Assembly (NCBI GenBank): GCA_003577145.1
Contig: QEUP01000009.1
Coordinates: forward strand, 62,001-126,000
DNA from: Acidobacteriota bacterium
Lineage (GTDB): Bacteria; Actinomycetota; Acidimicrobiia; Acidimicrobiales; Microtrichaceae
Length of the DNA stretch: 64,000 nt
Reading direction: 5' to 3'
In this document: piece by piece, positions 54,093 through 61,934 of the stretch
Layout: every line of letters begins with the position of its first letter
Numbering within the stretch: position 1 is the first letter of the stretch
Program-made: the position numbers and the translations under genes
The notes under the pieces: model-generated
Database searches by the model: none
Told to the model about the DNA's origin: nothing
What the model saw: only the letters and a program-made list of their open reading frames with translations

Positions 54093-55015
54093 GCGCTCCA
54101 CCTGACGATCGCAGAGCCCCAGGACATGCCCGCCCCGAAGCCGGCCAACAGAACCGTGTCGCCGTCGTGGATCCGGCCTCGCTCCAGGGCATGGGCGATG
54201 GCCACCGGTATCGACCCTGCGGAGGTGTTTCCGGTGTGGGCGAGGGTGTTCACAGACTTCTCGCACGGAATTCCGAGGCGGGAGCAGACAGCTTCCACGA
54301 TGCGGTAGTTGGCCTGGTGAGGCACGAAGACGTCGATGTCGCCGGCATCCATCTCGGCTGCCTTGAGCGCCCGCTGGATGGAGTCGACCACCGAGCGGAC
54401 CGCGACCTTGAACACCTCGCGGCCCTCCATCTGGAGCTTGGAGCCTACGTCACAGTAGAGGATGTGACGGCTCGCCGAGTCGGTTCCCATGTCGTAGGTG
54501 ACGAGTCCCCCGTCCCCGCCGGCCTCCAGCACGAGTGCTCCGGCACCGTCGCCGAAGAGGATGGCGGTACCACGGTCCTGCCAGTCGACGATTCGGCTCA
54601 TCGCGTCGGACCCGACGACGAGGACCCGCTTCATGCCGGTGGCGAGGAAGCCGTAGGCCGTCACCAGGGCGTAGACGAAGCCCGAGCAGGCGGCGTTGAT
54701 GTCGAACGCCCCGCAGTTCGCACCCAGAGCGTCGTGGACGCGAGAAGCCGCTGCCGGGAGATGCTGATCGGTGGTGGAGGTAGCCACCAGTATGAGGTCC
54801 AGCGTGGAAGCCTCACATCCTGCCACCGCCATGGCCTCGCAGGCTGCGGTGACGGCCATGGAGGGGGGGTGGCCACCGACCCTTCGCTCGCTGATCCCGG
54901 TGCGCTCCCTGATCCACGCATCCGTCGTGTCGAGTGTGCGCTCGAGGTCATCGTTGGTCACGACCTCATCAGGGAGGTGGCTCGCCCACCCGATTGCCCT
55001 GGCCGGCTGGATCAT
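54089..55015 (-). CDS. fabH: Beta-ketoacyl-ACP synthase III FabH
   Basis: Starts fatty-acid synthesis by condensing an acyl-CoA with malonyl-ACP. 308 residues. Catalytic Cys in INAACSGFVYAL, His in FVPHQANYRIVE and Asn in NTLAHTGNTSAGSIP. W-I-R-E-R-T-G-I at about residue 35 is the CoA-binding patch. ATG at 55015 overlaps the fabD stop (ATGA). Confidence 0.95.
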   Translation of the reverse strand: MIQPARAIGWASHLPDEVVTNDDLERTLDTTDAWIRERTGISERRVGGHPPSMAVTAACEAMAVAGCEASTLDLILVATSTTDQHLPAAASRVHDALGANCGAFDINAACSGFVYALVTAYGFLATGMKRVLVVGSDAMSRIVDWQDRGTAILFGDGAGALVLEAGGDGGLVTYDMGTDSASRHILYCDVGSKLQMEGREVFKVAVRSVVDSIQRALKAAEMDAGDIDVFVPHQANYRIVEAVCSRLGIPCEKSVNTLAHTGNTSAGSIPVAIAHALERGRIHDGDTVLLAGFGAGMSWGSAIVRWSA

Positions 55016-56187
55016 GCGGTCCTCAGCCACGCCACCGGCTGGGTCGCAGTGACCCGTTCCCCGTCGACGACGAGGAGGTCGAGAAGCTCTCCCGCGAACG
55101 GTGACCTCACCTCGGCTTCACCGACGATGCCGAGCGAATCGCCGACCTGGAGGAGCTTGCCCTGGGCGGGAGCGTCGAGCGCGCGGTACACGCCCGCAGC
55201 GGGGCTCACCACCATTCGCTCGGTGGTGAAGAGATGCTCACCCTGGGTGTGCGGCAACTCGATGCCCGGCATGTCGGCCAGAGACTCGATGAGGCCGTCG
55301 AGGTCGTCGGGTGTGCGGACCGAGAGAGCCTTGGCCCCCGGGACCGTGCGCTTCACCGTGGCGGTGAGGACCTTGCCAGGGCCGACCTCGACGAAGGAAT
55401 TGACACCCTCATCGGCCATGCGGCTCAGTCCGTGTCGCCAGAGCACTGGATGCGAGACGTGCTGGGGCAGGATCTCGAGGAACTCGTCTGCTGTGATGTG
55501 GATGTCACCGTCGAAGTTGGAGACGACGGGGATCTCCGGATCGCGTAGGTCGAGCTTGTGGAGGGTGGCCTCGATCTCGGGGCCGGCCTGGGACAGGTAC
55601 GGGCAGTGGCCTGCGCCGCTCACGGCGACCTCGAGGACCTTGGACGCTCCGGCCTGCTTGGCTGCGGCGGCGGCCGTCGCGAGACCTGACGGAGACCCGG
55701 CTATGACGACCTGGCCCGGCGAGTTGAAGTTGGCGGCCCACACGTCGTCGTCGACGCAAGCGCAGATGTCGGCGACGGCATCGTCCTCGAGTCCCAGTAC
55801 GGCCCGCATTCCGCCCTGGTTGATCTCGGCCGCCTTCTGGATCTGGGTACCCCGCTCGTTCACCGCCGTGATCCCGTCAGAGAACGACAGTGCTCCGCTG
55901 GCGATGAGTGCGGTGTACTCGCCCAGGCTGTGCCCGGCGACGAAGCGAGGCTCGACGCCGACCCGCAAGATGGCGTCCAGAGCGACCAGGCACAGCGTGA
56001 CCGTCGCGATCTGGGTGTTGGACGTCTCCCGCAGGTCCTCAGCCGGGGCGTCGAGCAGTAGTGCGGCGACATCACGACCGGCGATCTCGGACGCCTCGTC
56101 CACCAACTCCCACGAAGGGTGGTCGACCCATGCCCTGCCCATGCCCGCGTGTTGGGATCCCTGGCCTGGGAATAGAAACGCGATCAT
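55012..56187 (-). CDS. fabD: Malonyl-CoA:ACP transacylase FabD fused to a BCCP-like domain without biotin lysine
   Basis: 391 residues; FabD alone is about 310. The transacylase part has FLFPGQGSQHAGMG, nucleophile Ser in AGHSLGEYTALIAS and GAGHCPYLSQAG with the catalytic His. Residues about 325-391 (VVSPAAGVYRALDAPAQGKL, then LLQVGDSLGIVGEAEVRSPF, AGELLDLLVVDGERV) read like a biotinyl/lipoyl barrel of AccB type, but the EAMKM biotin site is replaced by GEAEV. It therefore cannot be biotinylated at that point. The domain may recognise the carboxylase or malonyl donor. First gene of the FAS-II operon. Confidence 0.88.
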   Translation of the reverse strand: MIAFLFPGQGSQHAGMGRAWVDHPSWELVDEASEIAGRDVAALLLDAPAEDLRETSNTQIATVTLCLVALDAILRVGVEPRFVAGHSLGEYTALIASGALSFSDGITAVNERGTQIQKAAEINQGGMRAVLGLEDDAVADICACVDDDVWAANFNSPGQVVIAGSPSGLATAAAAAKQAGASKVLEVAVSGAGHCPYLSQAGPEIEATLHKLDLRDPEIPVVSNFDGDIHITADEFLEILPQHVSHPVLWRHGLSRMADEGVNSFVEVGPGKVLTATVKRTVPGAKALSVRTPDDLDGLIESLADMPGIELPHTQGEHLFTTERMVVSPAAGVYRALDAPAQGKLLQVGDSLGIVGEAEVRSPFAGELLDLLVVDGERVTATQPVAWLRTA

Positions 56188-56493
56188 GGATCAACCCGCC
56201 TCGCCATGAGTAGTGCTGCCGCCGGAAGGGTCATCGACATTTTCTGACCCTCCTCCAGACAAGAAGGTTTCGCGGCCGTTGTCAATGGCTCGCTCAGAGC
56301 CGGGTGAGGCCGGTCTGGCCGCAGTCGAAGCGCTGCTCGTTGCGGACGAAGAGGGCGCTACGAACCGCCGCGACGACTGCCATGACGCCGATGGTGGTCA
56401 CCAGCCAGTGGATTCGTGATCGGGATCGGCTCGAGTTGCGCACCAGGAGACATCTTATCTGGCAGTCGTTGAGTAGCCTGAGCAGTTGCCCCC
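56188..56493. other. Gap between fabD and tRNA-Leu
   Basis: About 300 bases. A 6-bp hairpin, GGGTCA/TGACCC (56228-56233/56245-56250), sits 41-63 bases upstream of the fabD start and could be an operator or leader stem. A short possible membrane-protein gene lies on the minus strand at 56294-56443. Nothing else is supported. Confidence 0.5.
56294..56443 (-). CDS. Possible 49-residue single-helix membrane protein
   Basis: GTG start at 56443. An Arg/Ser-rich n-region (VRNSSRSRSRIHW), one hydrophobic helix (LVTTIGVMAVVAAVRSALFV) and a polar tail. TAAGAT sits about ten bases upstream and could be the -10 of a leaderless message; no Shine-Dalgarno is seen. It is upstream of, and on the same strand as, fabD. 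The upstream in-frame extension would run through the tRNA and is not credible. Confidence 0.38.
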   Translation of the reverse strand: MRNSSRSRSRIHWLVTTIGVMAVVAAVRSALFVRNEQRFDCGQTGLTRL

Positions 56494-56579
56494 GCCCGGG
56501 TGGCGGAATGGAAGACGCGGAGGACTCAAAATCCTCTGTCCGCAAGGACGTGTGGGTTCGACTCCCACCCCGGGCACCA
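56494..56579 (+). tRNA. tRNA-Leu (anticodon CAA)
   Basis: Acceptor GCCCGGG (56494-56500) pairs with CCCGGGC (56569-56575). Anticodon stem GAGGA/TCCTC surrounds the loop CTCAAAA, giving anticodon CAA at 56527-56529 (reads UUG). A long variable arm (about 56537-56551) marks a class II tRNA. T arm GTGGG-TTCGACT-CCCAC (56552-56568). The discriminator A and encoded CCA end at 56579. Confidence 0.96.
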
Positions 56580-56620
56580 CGACACCACTCCACCACACCA
56601 CGACGAGTGAGCGAGACCGG

Positions 56621-57160
56621 CTATTCGGCTTCGTGGGGGTCGACCTCCCGGGCGTGGTCGGCGACGAACTGCTCCAGCACCGCCTCGTCGAGGCGGCTGC
56701 AGACCTGTTTCACAGTCCAAGCCGTGGCGACCACGAGGTCGGGCAACTCCGGGTTCGGTGCGACCACCACATCGTCTGACGCAAGTTCCCGGAGGTCGGC
56801 TTCTTCGGCGAGGGTCAGGTCCCGGTACTGGAGCAGCACACTTCCCTGTTCCAGGATGGCGGTCTGTTGGAGACGAGGGAGTGGATCCTGTTGCACCGGC
56901 GTCGGCGGGGGCCCTGGGACATGAGGCCCCGAGGTCGGCGGATCGGACAGGAACCGGGGCTCTTCCGCTGAGGTGGTGAGGTGGATGGCGCTGTTGGGGT
57001 CCAGTCGTTCCTGGGTCACGGGACCACAGCTCGCATCACCGTTGTCGCTCGAACAGCCGGCGCTCATGAGGGTCACGGCCACGAGGAGCCAGGTGGTCGA
57101 GCGCCACCTGCCCCACAGCCCCAACACCCGCCTGGAGCTCACGATGAGAGTTCTCGGCAC
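56621..57160 (-). CDS. DUF3105-like lipoprotein
   Basis: About 179 residues. A basic n-region, hydrophobic core and lipobox SAGC (Cys36 from GTG 57160; GTG 57142 is an alternative start). FLSDPPTSGPHVPGP and the later VLLQYRDLT match the DUF3105 pattern of actinobacterial surface proteins. Function of the family is unknown. It is divergent from the coiled-coil gene, 69 bases away. Confidence 0.8.
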   Translation of the reverse strand: MPRTLIVSSRRVLGLWGRWRSTTWLLVAVTLMSAGCSSDNGDASCGPVTQERLDPNSAIHLTTSAEEPRFLSDPPTSGPHVPGPPPTPVQQDPLPRLQQTAILEQGSVLLQYRDLTLAEEADLRELASDDVVVAPNPELPDLVVATAWTVKQVCSRLDEAVLEQFVADHAREVDPHEAE

Positions 57161-57229
57161 CCGACCAGTCTCGTATCTCCGTTCGCAACGGGCGATTCTG
57201 TCCGAAGCTGCGGGAATAGACTGCTCCTC

Positions 57230-57532
57230 ATGGTGCAGTCGCTCGTCGAACGGCGTCTGAGTGAGATAGTGAGCCGGCTCAAGCAGTTGCGTGGCGACCT
57301 GGCAGTTGCAGACGAGCAACTGGCTCACTTCACCGAGGCCACCGACGAGGCCCGCCTGCGAGCGCTGGTCTCGGAGACGCCGTTGGCCGATCGCGAGCAC
57401 CGGGACGCCAAGAAGCACTCCGACGCCATGGCGCGTCACCGGGAGGAGTTGGTCACAGCCATAGCCAAGCTCGAGGTCGATCAGGATGAGCTCCTCGACC
57501 GCCTGCTGGAGGAGCGGGCCCGTAGGGGCTGA
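57230..57532 (+). CDS. Short coiled-coil protein
   Basis: 100 residues, almost entirely helical and charged: SLVERRLSEIVSRLKQLRGD, LAVADEQLAHFTEATDEARL and ELVTAIAKLEVDQDELLDRL. It resembles small conserved actinobacterial proteins of unknown function. It ends 25 bases before pdtaR and may share its transcript. No catalytic motif is seen. Confidence 0.78.
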   Translation: MVQSLVERRLSEIVSRLKQLRGDLAVADEQLAHFTEATDEARLRALVSETPLADREHRDAKKHSDAMARHREELVTAIAKLEVDQDELLDRLLEERARRG

Positions 57533-57557
57533 GCTATCGGGCTGTGGAGGGTGAGGC

Positions 57558-58133
57558 TTGAGGACGCGGGTCGTGATCGCCGAAGACGAGGCCATCATTC
57601 GTCTCGACCTGAAGGAGACTCTCGAGGAGGAGGGTTACGAGGTCGTCGGTGAGACCTCGCGTGGTGACGAAGCCGTGCGTCTGGCCGAGGATCTCGAGCC
57701 CGACCTGGTCATCCTCGACATAAAGATGCCGGGGATGGACGGTCTGGCGGCCGCCCGGGAGATCACTCGGCAGAGCCTGGCGGCCGTCCTGATCCTGACT
57801 GCCTTCAGCCAACGCCACCTCATCGAAGAGGCCCGCGACTCCGGCGTGCTGGCGTACCTGGTGAAGCCGTTCCAGAAGACCGATCTGGTGCCGTCGATCG
57901 AGGTCGCGCTGGGCCGTTTCCGGGAGCTCCGGACGTTGCAGGACCAGACCGAGGTGCTGGAGGAGCGGCTGGCCACCCGAAAGCTGATCGATCGCGCCAA
58001 GGGCATCCTGATGGACAGGTACGGCCTCGCCGAGCATGATGCCTTCAACTTCATCCAGAAGACCGCCATGCAACAGCGGCGGGCGATGAAGGTCGTCGCC
58101 GAAGAGGTGATCGAGGGTTTGCTGACGCCGTGA
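57558..58133 (+). CDS. pdtaR: ANTAR-domain response regulator (PdtaR-like)
   Basis: 191 residues. The receiver domain has VVIAEDEAIIRLDLKETL, phospho-acceptor Asp54 (LVILDIKMPGMDGL), LTAFSQ and YLVKPF. The C-terminal ANTAR domain has LIDRAKGILMDRYGLAEHDA and FIQKTAMQQRRAMKVVAEEV. ANTAR proteins bind twin-hexaloop RNA and act as antiterminators after phosphorylation by a PdtaS-type kinase, which is not in the window. TTG at 57558 follows GGAGGGTGAGGC. The stop overlaps polA (GTGA), as expected for actinobacteria. Confidence 0.92.
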   Translation: MRTRVVIAEDEAIIRLDLKETLEEEGYEVVGETSRGDEAVRLAEDLEPDLVILDIKMPGMDGLAAAREITRQSLAAVLILTAFSQRHLIEEARDSGVLAYLVKPFQKTDLVPSIEVALGRFRELRTLQDQTEVLEERLATRKLIDRAKGILMDRYGLAEHDAFNFIQKTAMQQRRAMKVVAEEVIEGLLTP

Positions 58134-60802
58134 CGGTGATGCTGATAGACGGGAACTCCCTCACGTACCGGGCTTTCTTCGCGCTCCCGACCGACATGGC
58201 AACGGCCGGCGGGCAGGTGACCAACGCCGTCTTCGGATTCACGTCGATGCTGCTCAACCTCGTTCGCGATCACAAGCCCGACCGGATCGTGGTCGCGTTC
58301 GACCGCCCTGAGCGGACCTTCCGGCATGAGGCCGTTGAGACCTACAAGGCCAATCGTAAAGAGGCGCCCGACATCCTCCGCCAGCAGATGGGCCTGGTGC
58401 GCCAGGTGATCGAGACGTTGCGGATACCGACAGTGGATTCGCCCGGCTATGAAGCCGATGACGTGATCGCGACACTTGCCACGCAGGCGGCATCCGAGGG
58501 CCAAAGCGTCATGATCGTCACCGGCGACCGCGACACCTACCAGTTGGTCGAGGATCCGCTGGTGAAGGTGCTCTACAACAAGCGGGGTGTCTCGGACTAC
58601 GCGCTCTACGACGAGGCAGGAATCCGCGAGCGCACGGGTGTCGACCCGGACAAGTACGTCGAGTACGCCGCATTGCGCGGGGACCCTTCGGACAACCTTC
58701 CGGGCGTCCCCGGCGTGGGTGAGAAGACCGCAGCCAAGTTGATCAACACCTACGGGAGCCTCGAGGAGGTTTTCGCCCACCTCGATGAGCAGACTCCCAA
58801 GCTACGGGCGAACCTGGCTGCTTCGGAGGAGCAGGTTCGCAACAACGCCGAGGTGATGGCACTGGTCCGAGATGTCGACCTGGCGGTGGACCCCGACGAC
58901 CTCGTGCAGGAGGCGTTCTCGCCTGAGGAGGTGCGCGAGCTCTTCCACTTCCTGGAGTTCAACTCCCTGCTGGAGCGCCTCGATGAGGCCTTCCCCGGCA
59001 GGGTCGGGGACGTGACCGGGGGCGTCGAAGTGCTCGCCGCCGAGTCGAGGGTCGTGGCCGGGCTCGACGACGCGCTGGCCGTCATCGCCGAGCTCGCTGA
59101 GGACAAGGACGAACCGCTCGCCTTCGAGGTCGCATGGGGGGCCGAGCCGGGAAAGCATCCGCTCGGTCTGGCGCTGGCGACCCATCCGGGTGCAGGCGAG
59201 ACGGCTTTCCTGCCTGCTGATCTCTGGGAAGCCGAAGAGGTCGGTCGGGCTCTCGACGAGCTGTTCTCGGTCCGCTCCTTGACGGCTCACGACGCCAAGC
59301 CCGCCACCGTCGCCTTCCGTCAGGCCGGTATCGATGTCCGGAACCTGGCCCTCGACACCAAGCTGGCTGCCTACCTTCTCGACCCTGCTGACACCCGATA
59401 CCGGCTCGAGGACCTGCTGCGGCGGTTCTCCCGGTACGAGTTGGCCTTCGAGGGCGAGGACGGAGGCGGGCAGCTGGCGCTTGCCGCAGACGCGGTGGAC
59501 CACGGCCAGCTCGCGGCGGTCCATGCCCTCGCGGTGGCGCTGATCACAGGGCCTATTCGCGAGGCTCTCGACGCCACGGGCCTGCGGAAGCTGAACGACG
59601 AGATCGAGGTCCCTCTCGTGAGGGTCCTGGCCAAGATGGAGTGCGTCGGTGTAGGAGTCGACGTGGCCGAGCTGAAGGCTCTGAACGACCGCATCGGCGC
59701 GGAATGCGAACGCTTGCGCCGCGAGATCGTCGCCGACGCCGGCGGGGAGTTCAACGTCAACTCGACCAAGCAGCTACGTGAGGTCCTCTTCGAGAAGCTG
59801 GCCCTCACCCCCCAGAAGAAGACCAAGACCGGCTACTCCACCGATGCAGCTTCTCTGGAGCGGCTCAGGGGCGAGCACCCCATCATCGAACACCTCCTCG
59901 ACTACCGCGAGGTGGAGAAGCTTCGCAGCACCTACGCAGAAGGCCTCTTGGCCGAGGTTGGCCCTGATGGCCGCATCCATGCGACCTTCAACCAGACCGT
60001 TGCCCGGACCGGTCGGTTGAGCTCGGATGCGCCCAACCTGCACAACATCCCCGTCCGTAGCGAGATCGGTCGCGAGTTCCGCAGGGCCTTCGTTCCCGCT
60101 GAGGGTTACGAGCTCATGGTGGCCGACTACAACCAGATCGAGCTGCGCTGCATCGCGCACCTTGCCGAGGACCCAGGGCTCATAGAGGCCTTCGAGAGCG
60201 GCGCGGACATACACCGCGAGACCGCTGCACGGGTCTTCGGGTTGAAGCCCGACGACGTCGGCATCGAGCATCGATCGAAGGCGAAGATGGTTTCATACGG
60301 GCTGGCGTACGGAATGGAGGCCTACGGCCTCGGTCAGCGACTCAACATCCCGACCGAGGAAGCCCAGGAGATCCTCGACGCCTACTTCGAGGCCTTTCCC
60401 CGGGTAAAGGCCTACATGGAGGCCACCGTCGCCGAGGCGCGAGAGCGGGGCTACACCGAGACGTTGTTCGGTCGACGTCGACAGATCCCGGAGCTGAGCT
60501 CGGCGAACTATCGCATACGGCAGGCCGGTGAGAGGCAGGCCATGAACGCCGGGATCCAGGGACTTGCTGCTGACATCTTCAAGATCGCGCTCGTGGGAAT
60601 CGACTCGGCCCTCGAGGAGGAGCAGATGGGTAGTCGCCTGATACTCCAGGTTCACGACGAGGTGATCCTCGAGGTGCCTCCCGAGGAGCACGAGGCGGCT
60701 TCGGCTCTGGTCGTCGACATGATGCGAGGCTCGTTCGACCTCAGAGTCCCGCTCGAGGTCGACGTTGCCTTCGGCGTCTCCTGGGCGGAGGCGAAGGGCT
60801 AG
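58130..60802 (+). CDS. polA: DNA polymerase I
   Basis: 890 residues. The 5'-3' exonuclease domain has VMLIDGNSLTYRAFFALP, VVAFDRPERTFRHEAVETYK, YEADDVIATLA and PGVPGVGEKTAAKLI. The middle exonuclease-like domain lacks the usual acidic residues, so proofreading is unlikely. The polymerase domain has ARTGRLSSDAPNLHNIPVRS, VADYNQIELRCIAHLAED, KMVSYGLAYGMEAYGL, ETLFGRRRQIPEL and LQVHDEVILEV. GTG at 58130 overlaps pdtaR. Confidence 0.96.
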   Translation: MTVMLIDGNSLTYRAFFALPTDMATAGGQVTNAVFGFTSMLLNLVRDHKPDRIVVAFDRPERTFRHEAVETYKANRKEAPDILRQQMGLVRQVIETLRIPTVDSPGYEADDVIATLATQAASEGQSVMIVTGDRDTYQLVEDPLVKVLYNKRGVSDYALYDEAGIRERTGVDPDKYVEYAALRGDPSDNLPGVPGVGEKTAAKLINTYGSLEEVFAHLDEQTPKLRANLAASEEQVRNNAEVMALVRDVDLAVDPDDLVQEAFSPEEVRELFHFLEFNSLLERLDEAFPGRVGDVTGGVEVLAAESRVVAGLDDALAVIAELAEDKDEPLAFEVAWGAEPGKHPLGLALATHPGAGETAFLPADLWEAEEVGRALDELFSVRSLTAHDAKPATVAFRQAGIDVRNLALDTKLAAYLLDPADTRYRLEDLLRRFSRYELAFEGEDGGGQLALAADAVDHGQLAAVHALAVALITGPIREALDATGLRKLNDEIEVPLVRVLAKMECVGVGVDVAELKALNDRIGAECERLRREIVADAGGEFNVNSTKQLREVLFEKLALTPQKKTKTGYSTDAASLERLRGEHPIIEHLLDYREVEKLRSTYAEGLLAEVGPDGRIHATFNQTVARTGRLSSDAPNLHNIPVRSEIGREFRRAFVPAEGYELMVADYNQIELRCIAHLAEDPGLIEAFESGADIHRETAARVFGLKPDDVGIEHRSKAKMVSYGLAYGMEAYGLGQRLNIPTEEAQEILDAYFEAFPRVKAYMEATVAEARERGYTETLFGRRRQIPELSSANYRIRQAGERQAMNAGIQGLAADIFKIALVGIDSALEEEQMGSRLILQVHDEVILEVPPEEHEAASALVVDMMRGSFDLRVPLEVDVAFGVSWAEAKG

Positions 60803-60987
60803 CACTCCCAGGCGGGCGGGAAGAACGTCCACTCCTTCTGCGGGTTGCTCCAACCACCGCAGTCGCTCACGGTCAACACCGCCGAGGCGCCGGAGATGAG
60901 GGCGTAGGCGACGACGAGGGCGATGACGAGGAAGGCTACGGGCGAATGCCCTTTTCTCCTGCCCTGGCGGAACGTCTTCTTGCTCAT
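60799..60987 (-). CDS. Small single-pass membrane protein
   Basis: 62 residues. A Lys/Arg-rich N-terminus (MSKKTFRQGRRKGHS), one helix (VAFLVIALVVAYALISGASA) and a short Trp/Pro/Cys-containing outer segment ending PPAWEC; two cysteines could form a disulfide. GGGGAGGG eight bases before the ATG is a very good ribosome-binding site, which supports the gene. Overlaps the polA stop tail-to-tail by four bases. Function unknown. Confidence 0.75.
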   Translation of the reverse strand: MSKKTFRQGRRKGHSPVAFLVIALVVAYALISGASAVLTVSDCGGWSNPQKEWTFFPPAWEC

Positions 60988-61059
60988 GACCCTCCCCGAA
61001 CGGGTCCGATCTCCCTATCGGCGCGCGGCGTGGCCAGGTGAAGCCACAATGATGCCCGC

Positions 61060-61818
61060 ATGCAGCGACACTGGTTCGAGGACCTCGCCGATCATATGGG
61101 TGCTGCGTATCTGCGGTACTCGTTCACACGCGGCACCGAGCAGGAGGTCGGGTTCCTGATCGACGTGCTGGGGCTCCAGCCGGGCGATCGGGTGCTGGAC
61201 GTGGGCTGCGGGCCGGGCCGACACGCCAATGCCCTCGCCGCTGCGGGGATGGTCGTCACCGGGATCGACATAAGCAGGCGTTTCGTGGAGATCGCGAGCG
61301 AGCGGGCTGCTCCTGGCGCCAGCTTCGTCCGAGCCGACGCCAGGCGGCTCTCCTTCGACGCCGAGTTCGATGCCGCCATCTCGCTCTGCCAGGGCGCCTT
61401 CGGTCTCGGGGGCCCCGATCTTGACGCGGGCGACCCGGCGAACATCACCTCCGACGAAATGGTCCTGCGCGGCATGCAGCGCGCCCTCGTCCCCGGAGGT
61501 AGGGCGGCGGTGAGTGCCTTCTCCTCCTACTTCCAGGTGCGGTTCCTCGAAGAGGGCGACCACTTCGACGCCGCGACCGGGATCAACCGCGAACATACGA
61601 CGGTCCTCGACGAGGGGGGCAACTCCTCCGAGCACGACGCGTGGACCACCTGCTACACGCCACGCGAGCTACGCCTGGTCTTCGACCGCGTCGGGTTGCG
61701 CGTCGACGACGTCTGGTCTGTGACACCTGGGAACTACGCCGCCCGCCCACCGGACACCGATCACGCCGAGTTCCTGGTGCTCGCGCACCGTCCGGCGGTC
61801 GGGTGCTCGAAGGGGTGA
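61060..61818 (+). CDS. SAM-dependent methyltransferase
   Basis: 252 residues. Motif I is VLDVGCGPGRHANALAAAGM, acidic GIDISRRFVEIASE follows, then SFDAEFDAAISLCQGAF and LVPGGRAAVSAFSSY. It resembles the methyltransferase-type proteins often found beside rpsA in actinobacteria. The substrate is unknown. The rpsA leader begins right after its stop. Confidence 0.85.
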   Translation: MQRHWFEDLADHMGAAYLRYSFTRGTEQEVGFLIDVLGLQPGDRVLDVGCGPGRHANALAAAGMVVTGIDISRRFVEIASERAAPGASFVRADARRLSFDAEFDAAISLCQGAFGLGGPDLDAGDPANITSDEMVLRGMQRALVPGGRAAVSAFSSYFQVRFLEEGDHFDAATGINREHTTVLDEGGNSSEHDAWTTCYTPRELRLVFDRVGLRVDDVWSVTPGNYAARPPDTDHAEFLVLAHRPAVGCSKG

Positions 61819-61844
61819 AGCGGCGGGCGAACTGGTACGCTGTC

Positions 61845-61870
61845 GCCTCGGTGTCGCTTGGCACCGAGGC
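61845..61870 (+). promoter_or_regulatory. Perfect 9-bp hairpin in the rpsA leader
   Basis: GCCTCGGTG (61845-61853) pairs with CACCGAGGC (61862-61870) around an 8-base loop. It lies between an extended -10-like TGGTACGCT (61832-61840) and the rpsA ribosome-binding site. It is so close to the -10 that it would form at or near the 5' end of the transcript. A role in S1 autocontrol or mRNA stability is plausible but inferred. Confidence 0.6.
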
Positions 61871-61934
61871 TGTCGCGTCCCCAATGCCGATCCAAGGTCC
61901 GCCTGTGTCTGACACAACCACAGCAAGGAGTCCA

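Noticed and set aside
56294-56596. 100-codon minus-strand frame reading through tRNA-Leu
   Set aside because: The first half is the complement of the tRNA; only the part from GTG 56443 was kept as a weak candidate.
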